Shown piece after piece: positions 32,679-39,771 of a DNA stretch of 64,000 nucleotides. Within the stretch, counting starts at the first letter, position 1, and every line of letters begins with the position of its first letter. Source of the DNA: JBBSBL01 sp046330255. GTDB lineage: Bacteria; Actinomycetota; Thermoleophilia; Solirubrobacterales; Solirubrobacteraceae. Under the pieces are notes generated by a model. The model ran no database searches and was not told the origin of the DNA. It saw nothing but the letters and a program-made list of their open reading frames with translations. Both the position numbers and the translations under genes were made by a program. The DNA lies in NCBI GenBank assembly GCA_046330255.1, contig JAXLTC010000002.1:806001-870000 (forward strand). The letters are read 5' to 3'.

Positions 32679-32745
32679 GCCCCACGGGTCGCGGCCGGCG
32701 CCCCGGAACTGACCTCGGGCGCCCCCGGCCGCTGGCCCGTCGCGC

Positions 32746-33042
32746 CTACACCGTGGCCATCGCGTGCTCGCGCGTAACCTCGGTCTCGATCGCGAGGATC
32801 CGGGCATCGGCCGGTCCGGCGGCGAGCGCGCCGACGATCGCCGCCTCGGCCACCTTCGTCGCCCGGGCGTGATCCGCGGCCTCGAGCGACACGATGAATC
32901 GTGCGGCGCCGGCGTCCCAGCCGATGACCGGCCCGAGCCCGGGATGCGCACGCTCGAGGCGGGTGATCACCGGCTCCCACAAGTCCGCGCGCTGAAAAGG
33001 CAAGCCCTCAACGGTGATCCAGACCCGGAACTCCATGCTCAT
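32746..33042 (-). CDS. 98-aa partner of the HicA-like protein
   Basis: It starts at ATG 33042, overlapping the HicA-like stop by four bases (ATGA); MEFRV six bases later is an alternative start. Two alternating strand-helix units (MEFRVWITVEGLPFQRADLWEPVITRLERA and ARFIVSLEAADHARATKVAEAAI) suggest a small ferredoxin-like fold. It occupies the antitoxin position after a HicA-like gene but does not look like HicB, which is an RNase H-like protein with a DNA-binding tail. The role as antitoxin is inference. Confidence 0.65.
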   Translation of the reverse strand: MSMEFRVWITVEGLPFQRADLWEPVITRLERAHPGLGPVIGWDAGAARFIVSLEAADHARATKVAEAAIVGALAAGPADARILAIETEVTREHAMATV

Positions 33043-33239
33043 GGACGATAACCCTTGCGCTTCATGTCGGCGAGGAAGTTGCGCAGGCTGCGCTGAGAGC
33101 TCGGCGTTCCCGCGATGCGAGCCGCTGACTTGCTGCGGTCCGGCGGGAAGAAGAGCCAGTACTCCTTGCGCTTCTCAACGCGCCACCCCTGCTGCTTGGC
33201 GCGCTTGCGGATCTTCCTGAGGTCGCCAGCGAGACTCAC
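33039..33239 (-). CDS. HicA-like RNA-binding-fold protein with altered catalytic site
   Basis: A 66-aa basic protein from GTG 33239. It follows the HicA pattern: N-terminal helix DLRKIRKRAKQQGWRVEKR, strands EYWLFFPPD and RIAGTPSSQRSLRNFLADMKRKGY. HicA toxins cleave mRNA using a histidine in the strand (GxH). Here the corresponding residue is Tyr27 (KEYW). It may be inactive, or use another residue. It is translationally coupled to the 98-aa partner. Confidence 0.75.
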   Translation of the reverse strand: MSLAGDLRKIRKRAKQQGWRVEKRKEYWLFFPPDRSKSAARIAGTPSSQRSLRNFLADMKRKGYRP

Positions 33240-33350
33240 GCGGAGGCGTCGTCGTGGCCGGCGGACCTCACGCCCTTCCTAGGCGTCAGATCCCCAACCC
33301 TCGCCCCGACCCTCCCCTGCACGCCGCGTCCGTCAGGGAGGCCCCGCCGC

Positions 33351-34631
33351 ATGAACATCACAGCCCATGCCGACATCGATGTCGTCGCCGTCGAGCAGCC
33401 CGGCAGCGTCTCGGTCCTGCTCGAGCTGGTCGCGCCCGAGAACGACGCCGACCAGGACGCCGAGCCCCGCCCGCCCGCCGCCGTCCAGGTCGTGCTCGAC
33501 CGCAGCGGGTCGATGGCGGGTGGCAACCTCGAGGCCGCGAAGGAGGCGCTCGCGCGGCTCGTGGACCGGCTCGACCCCGCCGACCGGCTCGGAGTCGTGG
33601 CGTTCGACGACGCCGTCAGCGTGCCGCTGGCCGCCGCGCCGCTCACCGACAAGCCACGGGCCAAGCGCGCTATCACCGCGATCCACTCCGGCGGCATGAC
33701 CAACCTCTCCGGCGGCCTGCTGCGCGGGCTGCAGGAGGCCAGGCGCGCCAAGGGCGAGGCCGGCGCGACGCTGCTGCTGCTCTCCGACGGGCACGCGAAC
33801 GAGGGCGAGATCGACCCCGACCGGCTCGGCGCTGTCGCCGCGAAGGCCGCCGGCGACGGGATCACGATCGCGACGATCGGCGTCGGCCTGGGCTACGACG
33901 AGACGCTGCTGGCCGAGATCGCCCGCGGCGGGCGCGGCGACCACCTCTTCGCCGAGCACGGCGACGCCGCCGCCGGCGCAGTCGCCGCGCAGGTCGAGGG
34001 GCTCCTCGAGAAGACCGTCCAGTCCGCGAGCCTGCTCGTGCGCCCCGCCGAGCCGGTGCAGACGGTGCGGATCTGGAACGACCTGCCCTCCACCGGGCTG
34101 GACGAGGGGATCATGGTCGAGCTCGGGGACCTGTGGGCCGGCGAGGAGCGCTCGCTGGTGCTCTCATTCGACGTTCCCGCCGCCTCGACGCTCGGGCTCG
34201 CCGAGGTCGCGACCCTGGAGCTGCGCTACGTCGCGCTGCCCGACCTGGTCGAGGAGACGGTCTCGATCCCCGTGCACGTGAACGTCGTGCCGGGCGACCA
34301 GGCCGCCGGCCGCATCCCCGACCCGAAGGTCCGCAGCGAGCTGGTCTACCAGCAGGCGCAGGACGCCAAGCGCCGCGGCGCGGACGCGCTGTCGCGTGGC
34401 GACGCCGCGGGGGCCGACCGGGCCTACCGCTCCACGGACGCCTTGCTGGCCGCCGGCATGGCGGCCTGCCCGCCCGGCCCGCGCCGCGCCGAGCTCGCCA
34501 CCGAGCGCGACATCCTCGCCGAGCTCGCCGAGCAGGCGAGCGCCGGCGAGGCCGACCTCTCCGCCAAGCGCGCCCGCTCCGAGCACGCGCGCAAGAGCCG
34601 CAAGCGCGGGCGCGGGGACGGATCGCGCTAG
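33351..34631 (+). CDS. Von Willebrand factor A domain protein
   Basis: A 426-aa soluble protein with a VWA domain at residues 40-230. The metal-binding MIDAS residues are visible as VVLDRSGSM (48-55), SGGMTNLSGG (second motif) and LLLLSDGHANEG (third). Residues 240-340 form a beta-sandwich-like region, and the C-terminal 100 residues are helical and basic (KRARSEHARKSRKRGRGD). VWA proteins bind partners in a metal-dependent way. It lies just upstream of a sigma factor and HTH pair on the same strand, so it may belong to that regulatory unit. Confidence 0.85.
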   Translation: MNITAHADIDVVAVEQPGSVSVLLELVAPENDADQDAEPRPPAAVQVVLDRSGSMAGGNLEAAKEALARLVDRLDPADRLGVVAFDDAVSVPLAAAPLTDKPRAKRAITAIHSGGMTNLSGGLLRGLQEARRAKGEAGATLLLLSDGHANEGEIDPDRLGAVAAKAAGDGITIATIGVGLGYDETLLAEIARGGRGDHLFAEHGDAAAGAVAAQVEGLLEKTVQSASLLVRPAEPVQTVRIWNDLPSTGLDEGIMVELGDLWAGEERSLVLSFDVPAASTLGLAEVATLELRYVALPDLVEETVSIPVHVNVVPGDQAAGRIPDPKVRSELVYQQAQDAKRRGADALSRGDAAGADRAYRSTDALLAAGMAACPPGPRRAELATERDILAELAEQASAGEADLSAKRARSEHARKSRKRGRGDGSR

Positions 34632-34643
34632 AAATGTCAGATC

Positions 34644-35321
34644 GTGACCGGCACGAGCGACCCTGCTGACGTGAGGAACGACGAGGAGTGTTTTCGAATG
34701 TGGCTGGCCGCCCGCGACGCGGGCGACCATGAGGGGATGAAGATGTACTTCGGCGAGGTCCTGGCGGTCAACATGCCGCGCCTGCGCGGCTTCGTCGGCA
34801 GCGCCGCCGTCGGCAAGCTCGATGCCCACGAGTACGACGACGCCGTGAGCGAGGCGTGCGAGCGCCTCCTGCGATACGTCCGGCAGAAGTTCCGCGGCAC
34901 CACGATGGCGGAGTTCAGGGCGCTGATGCGCCGCGTGGCGGTCATCTCGTGCGAGGAGATCCGGCGCCGCGGGGCGAGGGTTCACGAGCGCGAGGGATCC
35001 TACGACGACACCTGGGCGAGCGACGAGGGCGAAGAGCTCGGGCTCTACGGCAAGGGGCTCTACAACGCCGCCGAGCTCGCATGGCTCGAGGACGTGGAGG
35101 CGCTCGAGCGGGTGGAGGAGCAAGCCGAGCACGAGGCCTTCCTCGAGTGGGCCCTGCCGCAGCTGAGCGACAAGCTCCGCGCAGTCGCCGAGCTCGACCT
35201 CGCCGGTACCGAGAACGAGCAGATCGCCGCCGAGCTGGGCATCACCCTCGACACCGTCTACCAGCGGCGCCGCCGCTACCTGAACGAACTCAGAGAGCTG
35301 GGGAAGAGCTATCCGTCATGA
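34644..35321 (+). CDS. RNA polymerase sigma factor (ECF-like, sigma-70 family)
   Basis: A 225-aa protein with a region 2-like segment (VLAVNMPRLRGFV, then YDDAVSEACERLLRYVRQKF and FRALMRRVAVISCEEIRRR) and a clear region 4 (LSDKLRAVAELDLAGTENEQIAAELGITLDTVYQRRRRYLNELREL). The acidic linker between them is longer than in typical ECF factors. Its stop overlaps the ATG of the downstream HTH protein (ATGA), so the two are coupled. That partner is a likely regulator. Confidence 0.82.
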   Translation: MTGTSDPADVRNDEECFRMWLAARDAGDHEGMKMYFGEVLAVNMPRLRGFVGSAAVGKLDAHEYDDAVSEACERLLRYVRQKFRGTTMAEFRALMRRVAVISCEEIRRRGARVHEREGSYDDTWASDEGEELGLYGKGLYNAAELAWLEDVEALERVEEQAEHEAFLEWALPQLSDKLRAVAELDLAGTENEQIAAELGITLDTVYQRRRRYLNELRELGKSYPS

Positions 35322-35965
35322 CGACGACGATCGACCAGATCCTCGGGCAGTTCGCCGACGAGTGGAAGGCCGGCCGGCGGCCCGACGTGGGCGACTACCT
35401 AATGCGCGCGCCGGAGGCCGAGCGCGACGAGCTGGCCCAGGCGCTGGGCGACTGGCTCGAGCTCGCCCCGACTCCGCCCTACGACGACGCGACGCTCGAG
35501 AAGCTCAGGTCCGATCCGGCGCTGGTCCGCGCCCAGGCGGCGGCGAGCCTGGAAGAGCTCACCGTCGCCGGGCGCGTCGCGACGCTCCGGGAGCGCGCGG
35601 GGCTGGGCATCGCCGAGCTCGCGTCGAAGCTCGTCGGCGCGCTCGGCATCGGCGCGCGCGACGCCGAGACCCGCACCGCCGGCTACCTGCGCGACCTGGA
35701 GGCCGACGAGCTCGACGAGTCGCGGCTCTCGCGGCGGCTGCTGCGCGGGCTCGCGGACGCGCTCGGCGCGCGACCGGACTCGCTGATGCGCGAGCGCGGG
35801 CCCGGACCGGCGGGCGCGGTGGGCCTCGTCTTCCAGCGCTCCGAGGACCACGCCGGCGACGAGTTCGTGCAGGAGATCGAGGCGCTGTCGGATGCCGCGA
35901 TGGCGAGCGCGCCCGAGCCGATGGACGACGTCGACCGCCTCTTCCTCGGGGGGCCCGAGGGCTGA
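35318..35965 (+). CDS. HTH-like regulatory partner of the sigma factor
   Basis: A 215-aa protein translated with the sigma factor (ATGA overlap). Residues 1-60 begin TTTIDQILGQFADEWKAGRRPDVGDYL. Residues 85-165 resemble a divergent XRE-type helix-turn-helix (VATLRERAGLGIAELASKL, then SRLSRRLLRGLADALGARPDSLM), with an inserted loop. The C-terminal 45 residues are acidic. The arrangement suits an anti-sigma-like or co-regulator. An ImmA/IrrE peptidase gene converges 37 bases away; peptidases of that kind inactivate XRE repressors in other systems, so this protein is the obvious substrate candidate (inference). Confidence 0.65.
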   Translation: MTTTIDQILGQFADEWKAGRRPDVGDYLMRAPEAERDELAQALGDWLELAPTPPYDDATLEKLRSDPALVRAQAAASLEELTVAGRVATLRERAGLGIAELASKLVGALGIGARDAETRTAGYLRDLEADELDESRLSRRLLRGLADALGARPDSLMRERGPGPAGAVGLVFQRSEDHAGDEFVQEIEALSDAAMASAPEPMDDVDRLFLGGPEG

Positions 35966-35978
35966 GCCGGCCGGGGTT

Positions 35979-35992
35979 GCGGAGCGCTCCGC
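35979..35992. terminator. Palindrome between convergent genes
   Basis: GCGGAGCGCTCCGC is a perfect 14-base palindrome in the 37-base gap between the HTH gene (ending 35965) and the convergent ImmA/IrrE gene (ending 36003). It has no T-tract. A bidirectional terminator is plausible but unproven. Confidence 0.35.
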
Positions 35993-36002
35993 CGCGGCCC
36001 GC

Positions 36003-36767
36003 CTACGCGCGCGGCGGCGCGATCGCGCGCAGCCCCCTGGACAGGGCGCCGGGGTCGCAGCCCGCGGCGCCCGCGACGTCGTCGACCGAGGCGCGGCCGT
36101 CCAACCCGGACGCCAGCGCCGAGTCGCGCAGCGCGGGCGAGAGGCGCGGCAGGTCGCGCGCGCTCAGCGCGCCGATGACGTCGTCCGGCCCGGCCAGGGC
36201 GAGCCGCCCCGCGACGTCGCTGTCGTGGCCCGCTTCGATCTCCTGCCGCAGGATCTCGTAGCGCGGCGCAAGCTCCAGCGTGTTCAGCCGGTAGAGCGCC
36301 GCGATCGAGGAGATCCCGAAGCGCGCCGCGATCCGCACCACGTCATCGAGGTTCGGGTCGGCCGGGGCCATCTCGCGCACGGTGGCCGCCGGCGCGAGGA
36401 ACTCAGCCGCAAACGCGTTGGCCTGGATCTCGACGTCCGTGGTGGTCTTGCCCGACAGCGTCTCGAAGGTCTCCGGCGGCAGCGACCCGTCGTGGCCGCA
36501 GCGCAGGTGGCCGAACTCGTGCGCGAGCGTGAAGCGCTGGCGGACGGCGCCGTCGGTCCCGTTGACCCACAGGATCGCGCGCTCACCCTTGCGCCGGCAG
36601 TAGCCGGCGACGCCGTCGCGCATCCGCACGATCGCCACCGGGACTTGCGCCTCGTGCTCCACCACCGTGAGCACGCAGGGCAGCGGGTCCGTGCCGGACA
36701 GCCCCAGCTCCGCCCGCGCCTCCCGCGCGCGCTTGGCGCCGACGTTGGTGTTGCGGCTGGGGGCCAT
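36003..36767 (-). CDS. ImmA/IrrE-family metallopeptidase
   Basis: A 254-aa zinc peptidase. The HEFGH motif sits at residues 83-87, preceded by QRFTLA and followed by EIQANAFAAEFLAPAATV, the canonical third-ligand Glu and helix of COG2856 proteins. In Bacillus ICEBs1 and Deinococcus, such peptidases cleave XRE-type repressors after DNA damage. The C-terminal half (residues 170-254) is a helical domain ending in LSRGLRAIAPPRA. ATG 36767 is the natural N-terminus. It converges on the sigma/HTH genes and diverges from the RHH/PIN pair. Confidence 0.88.
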   Translation of the reverse strand: MAPSRNTNVGAKRAREARAELGLSGTDPLPCVLTVVEHEAQVPVAIVRMRDGVAGYCRRKGERAILWVNGTDGAVRQRFTLAHEFGHLRCGHDGSLPPETFETLSGKTTTDVEIQANAFAAEFLAPAATVREMAPADPNLDDVVRIAARFGISSIAALYRLNTLELAPRYEILRQEIEAGHDSDVAGRLALAGPDDVIGALSARDLPRLSPALRDSALASGLDGRASVDDVAGAAGCDPGALSRGLRAIAPPRA

Positions 36768-36840
36768 CGCGGGCGGCGACTCTACTCCGCCCGGTCGCGC
36801 GGCGATGCGCCGGCATCGTGATGCTAAGATGCTTCGCGCG

Positions 36841-37089
36841 ATGGCCAAGACCCGCACGACGCTGACGATCGACGAGTCGGTCCTGCGCGCGGTCAAGCTG
36901 CGCGCGGCACGTACCGGCGCCGGGGACAGCGAGGTGATCGAGGCCGCTGTGCGGCGGGACCTCGGCCTGGACCTCCTCGACCGGCTGTGGGAGCAGGCCG
37001 ATCTGCCCGAGGCCGAGGCGCTGGAGCTGGCGACCGAGGCGCAGCACCGCACGCGGCGCTCGGGCCGCGGTCGCCGCGCGCGCGGCTGA
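36841..37089 (+). CDS. Ribbon-helix-helix antitoxin
   Basis: An 82-aa protein starting at ATG 36841. The N-terminus MAKTRTTLTIDESVLRAVKLRAARTGAGDSEVIEAAVRRDLG is a textbook ribbon-helix-helix DNA-binding unit: a beta strand, then two helices. The remainder is a helical, Arg-rich tail that would fold on binding the toxin. It precedes the PIN toxin by four bases and so should be its antitoxin and autoregulator. The 73-base gap to the divergent ImmA gene should contain its operator; no clear repeat was seen. Confidence 0.82.
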   Translation: MAKTRTTLTIDESVLRAVKLRAARTGAGDSEVIEAAVRRDLGLDLLDRLWEQADLPEAEALELATEAQHRTRRSGRGRRARG

Positions 37090-37093
37090 CCCG

Positions 37094-37525
37094 GTGCGGG
37101 CGGTCCTCGACCCGAACGTCCTGATCTCGGCCGTCCTGAGCTCGCGCGGCGCGCCGGCCGACGTGCTGCGGGCCGCGGCGCGGGGCGAGTTCGAGGTGGT
37201 CCTCTCGGCCGCCCTTCTCGCCGAGCTGGAGCGCGCTCTCGCCTACCCGAAGCTGCGCGCCCGCGTGGCGCCCGACGACGCCGCGGACTACCTCGCCTGG
37301 GTGGCCGCGCTCGGCGTCGTGGCAGACGATCCGGACCAGCCGCCGCCGGTGCGCTCGCCGGACCCCGGCGACGACTGCCTGATCGCGCTCGCGGCCGCGG
37401 AGCGCTGCGGCCTGGTGTCCGGGGGCAGCGACATGCTCGGGCTCGCCGGCCGGATCCCGGTCTTCACCGCGAGGGAGTGGCTCGAGCTGCTGCGCGCCCC
37501 CCGTCAGCCCCCCTCGCGAGCGTAG
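37094..37525 (+). CDS. PIN-domain toxin (COG1569-type)
   Basis: A 143-aa single-domain PIN ribonuclease from GTG 37094. Acidic active-site residues are visible at D6 (VLDPNVL), E44/E46 (AELERAL), D93/D94 (PGDDCLIA) and D113 (GGSDML), with the family's AREWLELL C-terminal helix. The family name is 'putative toxin component, PIN family'. It would cut RNA when not held by the RHH protein encoded just upstream. Confidence 0.87.
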   Translation: MRAVLDPNVLISAVLSSRGAPADVLRAAARGEFEVVLSAALLAELERALAYPKLRARVAPDDAADYLAWVAALGVVADDPDQPPPVRSPDPGDDCLIALAAAERCGLVSGGSDMLGLAGRIPVFTAREWLELLRAPRQPPSRA

Positions 37526-37605
37526 CGCTCACTCGGCCACCGTCGCCGAACACGGTGTCGGCGCCGCCGGTTCCTGTCCCCCTCGGCGGGTGCGGCGATG
37601 CGGCG

Positions 37606-37655
37606 CACCCCGTCCCGGCTGGCGCCCGCAGGGCAGGCATGGGCCGGGACGGGTT
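37606..37655. repeat. Palindromic REP-like element, diverged copy
   Basis: Fifty bases in the 158-base gap after the PIN toxin. The left arm ACCCCGTCCCGGC (37607-37619) pairs with GCCGGGACGGGTT (37643-37655) with one mismatch. The centre (TGGCGCCCGCAGGGCAGG) aligns with that of the near-identical pair at 45064 and 46038. It lies between the toxin and a convergent lipoprotein gene. Confidence 0.6.
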
Positions 37656-37683
37656 CGGCCCGCCGCCGCCGGGCTGGTCTGAC

Positions 37684-38217
37684 TCAGTAGCCGTAGCTGC
37701 CCCGCGTCGTCGTCTGGGTCTGCGCCGGCGCAGACGCGCCGCCGCCGGCGGCGCCCGTCGAGACCGCGGCCCACGTGCCCACGTCCTTGATCCCCTGGCC
37801 GGCGGCGTCGCCGCGGCCGCGGTCCTGGGCGAACGTGTAGAGCGGCATCCCGCGGTAGGTGACCTGCAGCGTGCCGTCCGGGCGCTTGACCGTGCCCAGC
37901 GACCCGACGCTTCCGCGGGCCGCCGCGGCGGAGCGGACGTCCAGCGGGTGCCAGAGCTTGGTGCAGGCGCCGGTGCAGATGAACTTGCCCCCGGTCTCCG
38001 CGCTCAGGCGGTAAAGCGTCCGGCCGTTCGCGTCGACCAGGACGGTCTCGTGCAGCCGCGGGTTGGAAGCCGTCGCGACCACGGCGGACGCGCCGCCGGA
38101 GGAGGCGGGCGCCGTCGCAGAGCCGGATGAGCTGGAGCCGCTCCCGCAGCCTGCCGCCACCACCGCCAGCACCACCAGCCCCGCTGCGGGAAAGGCCGCT
38201 CTCGGGATTCGTGTCAT
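37684..38217 (-). CDS. Lipoprotein with COG4315 repeats
   Basis: A 177-aa exported lipoprotein. ATG 38217 is preceded by AGGAG with a seven-base spacer; the signal peptide (FPAAGLVVLAVVAAGC) ends in a lipobox. After a Ser/Gly-rich linker come two PF03640/COG4315 units: LVDANGRTLYRL, with CTKLWHPLDV, and VKRPDGTLQVTYRGMPLYTF with DRGRGDAAGQGI. The family has a Yx(F/W)xxD theme and is found with electron-transfer or metal proteins, but the function is not known. A paralogue is encoded divergently 157 bases away. Confidence 0.85.
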   Translation of the reverse strand: MTRIPRAAFPAAGLVVLAVVAAGCGSGSSSSGSATAPASSGGASAVVATASNPRLHETVLVDANGRTLYRLSAETGGKFICTGACTKLWHPLDVRSAAAARGSVGSLGTVKRPDGTLQVTYRGMPLYTFAQDRGRGDAAGQGIKDVGTWAAVSTGAAGGGASAPAQTQTTTRGSYGY

Positions 38218-38374
38218 GACCGATCTCCTGGGTTCGGGAAGACGCGCCATGCGTCCTCGCCCATCCAGACTCCGGGAGGTCCCCGGTCCTTCCCGCGCGC
38301 GACAGGCGGTCGCGACGGGAAGGTTGCGGCGCCCACGGCGTCCATCAGGTGTCAGCCAACCATCGGAGGCATCC

Positions 38375-38974
38375 ATGTCCAGACCGAAACGCTCGAACAC
38401 CCGCCGGCCAGAAGGCGAACGCCGCTCAGTTGCACCCGCGACGCGCGGCCGGCTGCCGCTCGGAAGTGGGATCGCGATCGCGGCGGTGGCCGCATTCGCG
38501 GTGGCGCTCACCGCGGTTGCGCTCGCGGCGGCCGTCCCGACCCTCGGCTCGGCGAACAACGCGAAGCTCGGTCGCGTCGTCGCGGTCGACTCCCACGGCC
38601 GCACGGTCTACGTGCTGCGCCCGGAGACCAGCCGTCACCTTCTCTGCACGAGTCGTACGTGCCTGCGCTTCTGGCCGCCGGTCACCGTTCACTCGCGCCA
38701 CACGCGGCTGAGGGCGGGCCGCGGCGTGCATGGCAAGCTGGGGATCCTGCGCCGGCGCGGCGGCTCGCTGCAGGTCACGCTCAACGGCCTGCCGCTGTAC
38801 CGGTTCCGTCTCGACAGGGCTCGCGGGCAGGCGAACGGCGAGGGCATCCGGAGCTTCGGCGGCACCTGGCACGTGGTCACGCTCGCGCGGCTCCACCCCG
38901 CGCCGCCAAAGCCCATGCCGAGCGCGCAGATGCCGGCGCCGAGCGGGCCGATGCCCGCGCTGACCGGGTACTGA
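38375..38974 (+). CDS. Membrane-anchored COG4315-type protein
   Basis: A 199-aa protein starting at ATG 38375, five bases after GGAGG. The N-terminus is an Arg-rich cytosolic leader followed by one hydrophobic helix (IAIAAVAAFAVALTAVALAAAV). There is no lipobox, so it is either a cleaved signal or an anchor. Two repeats match the divergent lipoprotein: VAVDSHGRTVYVL, with CLRFWPPVTV, and LRRRGGSLQVTLNGLPLYRFRLDRARGQANGEGI. The C-terminus is Pro/Met-rich (MPSAQMPAPSGPMPALTGY). Confidence 0.8.
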   Translation: MSRPKRSNTRRPEGERRSVAPATRGRLPLGSGIAIAAVAAFAVALTAVALAAAVPTLGSANNAKLGRVVAVDSHGRTVYVLRPETSRHLLCTSRTCLRFWPPVTVHSRHTRLRAGRGVHGKLGILRRRGGSLQVTLNGLPLYRFRLDRARGQANGEGIRSFGGTWHVVTLARLHPAPPKPMPSAQMPAPSGPMPALTGY

Positions 38975-38985
38975 TCGGCCGCGAT

Positions 38986-39026
38986 CGCCCGGGCTCGCCC
39001 CCGACTCTCGGCGGCGGGCCCGGGCG
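38986..39026 (+). terminator. Inverted repeat after the COG4315-type gene
   Basis: CGCCCGGGC (38986-38994) and GCCCGGGCG (39018-39026) are perfect complements flanking a 23-base loop, starting 12 bases after the stop. The long loop and lack of a T-tract make a terminator only possible. Confidence 0.3.
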
Positions 39027-39111
39027 CATGGCGGTGCGGGGCACCTCCGGCCCGAGGGGTGAGGCGGGCCGCGACCCCTGCCGGCCCTCGGCCGACTAGC
39101 CTCCCGCGCCG

Positions 39112-39765
39112 ATGCTCGCCGTGCTGGCCACCCGCACCGACGCCACGCTCCGCGCCGAGGAGCTCGTCCGCGACCCCAGGCTGTTCAAGTGGTACGGCGT
39201 CACGCTGCTGGTGCTCGTGCTCTACGTCTACGCGAACGAGGTCGAGCGCGGGCGCTTCGACGTGATCGCCGCCGGCCTGGCGGTCTGGTTCGCGGACTGG
39301 TTCAACGAGATCGTCAACTCGCTGGTGCTGAAGGCGTCGGACACGGCGCCGCTGTGGGCGACGACCGGGCCGACCGCCTACCAGTTCCTGGTCGGCATCA
39401 ACCTCGAGATCACGTTCATGTTCGCGCTCGGCGGGATCGTCTACGTGAAGATGCTGCCGGCCGACCGCTCGGTGCGGATCCTCGGGATGCCGAACCGCCT
39501 GGCGGTCGCGCTCGGGCTGTCGATCGTGAGCGTCGCGGTCGAGCTGTTCCTGAACGCGGCGGGGGTCTTCCACTGGCACTGGTGGTGGTGGAACACGCCG
39601 TTCGTGCCGCTGATCGTGATCTTCGGCTACCTGTGGTTCTTCCTGTTCGCGGCGTGGGTCTACGACGCGCCGACGCCGCGCAAGCGCTGGACGCGCCTGG
39701 GCACGCTCGCGGCGATCGACGTCGCGATGGCGCTGCTCTTCGGCGTCGGGCTCGGCTGGCTGTAG
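39112..39765 (+). CDS. Polytopic membrane protein, unknown function
   Basis: A 217-aa protein with about five or six transmembrane helices: residues 25-41 (WYGVTLLVLVLYVYA), 52-72, 92-112 (ITFMFALGGIVYV), 128-147 (VALGLSIVSVAVELFLNAAG), 158-178 (VPLIVIFGYLWFFLFAAWVY) and 196-216. A striking aromatic run (HWHWWWWN) sits in the loop after helix 4. I do not recognise a family. It ends six bases before the convergent TM0106-type gene. Confidence 0.75.
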   Translation: MLAVLATRTDATLRAEELVRDPRLFKWYGVTLLVLVLYVYANEVERGRFDVIAAGLAVWFADWFNEIVNSLVLKASDTAPLWATTGPTAYQFLVGINLEITFMFALGGIVYVKMLPADRSVRILGMPNRLAVALGLSIVSVAVELFLNAAGVFHWHWWWWNTPFVPLIVIFGYLWFFLFAAWVYDAPTPRKRWTRLGTLAAIDVAMALLFGVGLGWL

Positions 39766-39771
39766 CCGCCG

